In this document: piece by piece, positions 60,622 through 64,000 of the stretch
Position numbering within the stretch: the stretch's first letter is position 1
Layout of the letters: every line of letters begins with the position of its first letter
Source: Ustilago trichophora
Taxonomy: Eukaryota > Basidiomycota > Ustilaginomycetes > Ustilaginales > Ustilaginaceae
Direction: 5' to 3'
Assembly: GCA_900323505.1 (NCBI GenBank)
Contig: OOIN01000027.1
Location: forward strand, 62,001 to 126,000
Length of the DNA stretch: 64,000 nucleotides
Made by a program: the position numbers and the translations under genes
Notes under the pieces: generated by a model
The model's database searches: none
The model's input: the letters and a program-made list of their open reading frames with translations, nothing else
What the model was told of the DNA's origin: nothing

Positions 60622-62304
60622 ATGGCTACCATGACAGAGACAGCAGCAACCACTCGTTCTCCCTCTCCCCATCCTGATGCCGTCAGCATCACCTCGGGCG
60701 ATCACAACAACAAGCTCTCCCTCGACTCGAACACTCCTCCTTCTTCCGACACTGTAGAGTATCCTCAAGGCGCAAAATTCTACCTCATCCTCACCTCTGT
60801 ACTCCTTACCATCATCCTTGTCTCTCTCGACCAGACCATTGTCAGCACTGCCATTCCTCAAGTCACCAACCAGTTCAAAACTTTCTCCGACGTAGGATGG
60901 TACGGTTCCGCCTACCTTCTCACCTCGACCTGTTTCCAACCTCTGTTCGGTCGACTTTACTCTCGATTCCCCATCAAGTATGTCTTTGTGATTGCGTTTA
61001 CGTTGTTTGAGATCGGGTCGCTCATCTGTGGCGTCAGTCAGGACAGTACCACCTTCATCGTCGGTCGTGCCATCGCCGGACTTGGGATGAGCGGCGCTTA
61101 TTCGGGAACCATGATCATCGTCACCCTCATCAGCCCCGTAGAGAAACGTCCCATCATGATGAGCGTCGTAGGTGGAGCCTACGGTATGGGCGCCTGCGTA
61201 GGTCCCATCGTAGGAGGTGCCCTGACCAGCAAGACTTCCTGGAGATGGTGTTTCTACATCAACCTCTGCTTTTACCCCATCGTAGCAGTTGCCATCCTCT
61301 TCTTCCTCACCATCCCACCTAGACCTCAGACCAAATCCATCGCAACACGTCTCATCACCATCGATTGGCCAGGTGTATTCTTGTCCCTGACGAGTATGAT
61401 CTGCCTCTTGCTGGCGTTGCAGTGGGGTGGTATCAAGTACGAGTGGAGTGATTCCAGGGTCATCGGGCTCATTGTCGGATTTGGGTTGATTGCGATCGCC
61501 TTTGCCATAGAACAGTGGTACTTGGGAGACGAAGCCATCATTCCTTTCCGCCTGCATAAGCAGAGAACCGTGGGATTCGGTAGTGCTGTCAACTTTTGCA
61601 TTGCTGCAGCCTACTTTGGATTGCTCTACTTCGTCCCTCTGTACTTCCAGACGGTTCGAGGAAGCAGTGCGATTCGAAGTGGTGTACAAACCCTGCCCTT
61701 CGTCATTGCGGTCATCGTAGCCAACGCCATCTCGGGAAGCCTTATCAGCGCCTACGGTTACTACATTCCCATCCTCATCGTCGGTACAGCCCTCACATCC
61801 CTCGGTTCGGGTCTGCTGTATCTCCTCCGTCCAGATTCGAGCCTATCCCTCTACGTCGGACTCCAATTCCTAGCCGGTATCGGTCCCGGATTGGCATTCA
61901 TGATCCCCTTCTCCGCCGTATCCGCCCGATTGGACCCACAAGACATCGAAGTCGGCTCAGCCATCGTCACCTTCTGGCAAACTCTCGGTGGTACCATCTT
62001 TGTCTCTGTCTGCCAAGCCATCTTCCAAAACCAGTTCGTCCACAACCTCAGATCCATCCCAGGTGCCCCCATCGACCAAATCGTACGACACGGCGTAAGC
62101 GCATTCAGAGCTTTTACTCCCCAAAGTATGCTTCCCAGCGTCGAACTTGCAGCCAATCTGGCGGTCAACAAGACTTTTCTGGCTTCGGTCGCTTTGGGTG
62201 GCGCAGCATTGGCAAGCGTGTTTGGGATGGAGTTGAATCGTCGAATTCTGCCCGAGTCGCAACAGCTGCAGCAGCAGATAGAGGCTCAGAAGGAGAAGGC
62301 TTAG
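60622..62304 (+). CDS. DHA2-type MFS transporter (second copy)
   Basis: 560 aa from the ATG at 60622, about 80 bases after a TATAAA box. About 14 membrane segments. Motifs: LVSLDQTIVSTAIPQVTNQF in TM1, GSAYLLTSTCFQPLFGRLYS in TM2 and the following loop, VGRAIAGLGMSGAYSGTMII, and GPIVGGALTSKTSWRWCFYI (motif C). This fits the 14-TM drug:H+ antiporter group that includes fungal toxin, aflatrem and mannosylerythritol-lipid exporters; the actual substrate is not known. It is shorter and clearly different from the transporter at 37269-39278, so it is not a recent duplicate. Convergent with the dehydratase-like gene. Confidence 0.92.
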   Translation: MATMTETAATTRSPSPHPDAVSITSGDHNNKLSLDSNTPPSSDTVEYPQGAKFYLILTSVLLTIILVSLDQTIVSTAIPQVTNQFKTFSDVGWYGSAYLLTSTCFQPLFGRLYSRFPIKYVFVIAFTLFEIGSLICGVSQDSTTFIVGRAIAGLGMSGAYSGTMIIVTLISPVEKRPIMMSVVGGAYGMGACVGPIVGGALTSKTSWRWCFYINLCFYPIVAVAILFFLTIPPRPQTKSIATRLITIDWPGVFLSLTSMICLLLALQWGGIKYEWSDSRVIGLIVGFGLIAIAFAIEQWYLGDEAIIPFRLHKQRTVGFGSAVNFCIAAAYFGLLYFVPLYFQTVRGSSAIRSGVQTLPFVIAVIVANAISGSLISAYGYYIPILIVGTALTSLGSGLLYLLRPDSSLSLYVGLQFLAGIGPGLAFMIPFSAVSARLDPQDIEVGSAIVTFWQTLGGTIFVSVCQAIFQNQFVHNLRSIPGAPIDQIVRHGVSAFRAFTPQSMLPSVELAANLAVNKTFLASVALGGAALASVFGMELNRRILPESQQLQQQIEAQKEKA

Positions 62305-62465
62305 TTTCGAAGATCATGTTTTCTGTATAGATTCAAATGTTTCACCAACACCACACACCGCTTTGCTGAATGATGACTTTTCACGAGGATGATTTTCTGT
62401 GATGAGTATGTGTCAAGCGAGAACAAGTCAATGTATAATGTACGAAAAACGAAAGCCGCGCGGAC

Positions 62466-63674
62466 TTATGCAAAAACCTTCTCGACCAACCTATCCAACC
62501 CAGCCCTTGCCCGCGTAGCATGTTCCAACGGCACCCTTTCTCCCTCTCCGTTCAAGCTATCGTTAAACACCTCGATACTCCACGGTCCCGTATATCCCGC
62601 CTTTACGACCGCCTTTACGAAGTCGTCCACCGGCATAAAAGCCCCCAGATCTTTCTCGCACGGGAACAATCTTGACGATCTCGACCAGATCATCCTACTC
62701 GGCCTTGGCTCCCCTTCCCTGGGACTTGGCAGTAGAGGTTGTGGCATTCTCTTTGCATCTCCGATCTGGAGCAAAAAGATCTTGTCCCCTGGCACGTGCT
62801 GTTCGATATTGCTAAAGCTCCTCTCGAGCTTTTCCATGGTGATCGAGGAAGGTTCTTGAATGCCCGTGTTTGAGCAAGGGTCTGCGAATTCTCGAGCTAG
62901 AGTGTTGAAGCTATCCAAAATCAGACCGATGTTACTGCGGTTTGTCGCACGGACCACCTCCCAAGCCTGACACCAGAGATCGACATGTGCTCCCCACGAC
63001 AGCGCTTCGAATCCAACACGAATCGGGTGTCCCTCGACAGCGGTGAACTGGTGTGCCATGTCGGAGATCTCGGTGAAATCTCGTACGAGCCTATCGAGGT
63101 TTCCAGTGGTGGCAGGGGAAGGGTTGTTCTGAGAACAGATGAGAAGGAGCGGGGTGGAGAGGGCCTGCATGATGGCGAAACGAGATCGTACACGTTCCAT
63201 CGCAACATGACGGTCCGAAGCCGAAACCCAGCCTTCGACATCTCGCAGAGGCTGCAGACAGACAATCTCGAGGTTGAGACTGTCACAGTAGAACTTGATA
63301 TACGAGGCGGCGGCGAGCTCCAATTCGGCTTCCTCCTGGGTGCATTCGCCAAAGGCGTTGTAGAACTTCTTCTCCTGTGCGAGCTTAGGAGTGAGACTGG
63401 ACGACGACGAGGAGGAAGAGGAAGAGGAAGCGCGCAATCGAGAATGCTGGGAAAGCGGGCTATCCGGTGGGGTCAAGAGCGCATGGCTAGCCCGGATCGA
63501 TGCGAAGTGGGCCGATTGGGAAAAGACCCAAAGATCATCGGAAAAAAGCTCCACTCCCTGAATGCCAGAGGCGGCAATCGAGTTGAGCTTGGACAGGAGA
63601 GAGTGGTTTGCGGTGTGATAGCCCACGCTGTGGGTAAAGATGGAATACCTTGGAGCTTGAGTAGATGACGACAT
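62466..63674 (-). CDS. 3-dehydroshikimate dehydratase-like TIM-barrel protein (QutC/Qa-4 type)
   Basis: 402 aa from the ATG at 63674. The sugar-phosphate-isomerase-like barrel shows GIQGVELFSDDL near the start, IVCLQPLRDVEGW, VGFEALSWGAHVD, NIGLILDSFNTLAREFADP and KIFLLQIGDAKRM. MIWSRSSRLFPCEKDLGAFM and GPWSIEVFND follow. This order, including the WSR and EKD-GA motifs, closely parallels fungal Qa-4/QutC. These convert 3-dehydroshikimate to protocatechuate in quinate catabolism. Metal-ligand Glu/Asp/Glu positions appear kept. A Ser-rich insert (about 82-96, (S)11) interrupts the first third. No quinate permease, dehydrogenase or regulator of a QUT/QA cluster is within the window. Confidence 0.87.
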   Translation of the reverse strand: MSSSTQAPRYSIFTHSVGYHTANHSLLSKLNSIAASGIQGVELFSDDLWVFSQSAHFASIRASHALLTPPDSPLSQHSRLRASSSSSSSSSSSLTPKLAQEKKFYNAFGECTQEEAELELAAASYIKFYCDSLNLEIVCLQPLRDVEGWVSASDRHVAMERVRSRFAIMQALSTPLLLICSQNNPSPATTGNLDRLVRDFTEISDMAHQFTAVEGHPIRVGFEALSWGAHVDLWCQAWEVVRATNRSNIGLILDSFNTLAREFADPCSNTGIQEPSSITMEKLERSFSNIEQHVPGDKIFLLQIGDAKRMPQPLLPSPREGEPRPSRMIWSRSSRLFPCEKDLGAFMPVDDFVKAVVKAGYTGPWSIEVFNDSLNGEGERVPLEHATRARAGLDRLVEKVFA

Positions 63675-64000
63675 GTTGTGCGAGCGTTTGATGTGGTGGT
63701 GATGATGGTTGTCTGGTCGTGGTGGAGGAGGAGGGAGGGTGTAAAGTAAGTGTAACTCGTGAGATGGAGAGAGAAGAGGTAAAAGGGTCTCTCAACCAGG
63801 TGTTGTATGGGGTTAGATTGAAAAGTGAGGGGCAAAGCGAACTGCCATTGAGACCGGCATCTCTCGGCAGCAAATGCTTTGCTGTATCTCTCCAGGCTGT
63901 TGTACAACGCATGACAGTCTCACCATCTCCCAATCCCTCATACGGCTACTGTACACACAAGGGTGGGGGGGCACAATTTGACATATAGCTTTGCGGTACG
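63675..64000. other. 5' region of the dehydratase-like gene, window edge
   Basis: (GGT)/(GGA)-rich stretch at about 63690-63740 and a TACTGTACAC element at 63947. No gene. Confidence 0.5.
63947..63956. repeat. TACTGTACAC element
   Basis: About 275 bases upstream of the dehydratase-like start. Confidence 0.45.

Noticed and set aside
60565..61689. 374-codon minus-strand frame
   Set aside because: Antisense to the DHA2 transporter with acidic, domain-less translation.

Overview
The window looks like chromosomal DNA of a smut fungus (Ustilaginomycotina, Ustilaginaceae-like). The evidence is closely packed, mostly intron-poor genes with long open frames, short 70-100 base GT-AG introns in a few of them, many homopolymer and dinucleotide microsatellites, and basidiomycete-type proteins (Pmt4, DHA2 drug transporters, long-loop Zn2Cys6 regulators). 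The species assignment is inference. No mobile element, rRNA gene or CRISPR array was found.

Layout: a NACHT/TPR STAND-type protein runs off the left edge (minus strand, open to base 1). Next come a flavohemoglobin and a DJ-1/PfpI isocyanide-hydratase-like protein, then an unrecognised gene whose first exon is unresolved. From 10 to 12.4 kb, RLP24 and the three-exon CPSF30/Yth1 gene are divergent. A large Zn2Cys6 regulator, a bestrophin and the spliceosomal PRP4 follow. PRP4 is divergent from the O-mannosyltransferase PMT4. After a ~150-base (CT)n tract come SDO1 (two exons), divergent from a membrane-anchored Grx6/7-like glutaredoxin, and a four-exon TLS1/C9orf78-like gene. From 26.7 to 33.5 kb there is a secreted or anchored TAP-like hydrolase, an intron-containing tRNA (probably Pro-AGG), a flavin amine oxidase and an acyl-reductase-like SDR. 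A 3.8 kb gene-poor stretch precedes a DHA2 transporter, an Nramp metal transporter and a secreted DUF1996 protein. A second Zn2Cys6 regulator, clearly paralogous to the first, is divergent from an F-box/WD40 protein of the Cdc4/Fbw7 type. The right end holds PUS1, a DnaJ/TPR co-chaperone, a second DHA2 transporter and a 3-dehydroshikimate dehydratase-like enzyme.

Most genes are housekeeping: ribosome biogenesis (RLP24, SDO1), RNA processing (CPSF30, PRP4, TLS1, PUS1), protein folding and turnover (DnaJ/TPR, F-box) and secretory-pathway modification (PMT4, Grx6/7-like). They are mixed with stress and transport genes. There is no obvious biosynthetic cluster. The signals least explained by gene content are a recurrent palindromic GTACAGTACTGTAC-type element found only between genes and mainly on their 5' sides, the NACHT/TPR protein, an ATG-less presequence-like extension of PUS1, and the pair of paralogous regulators.
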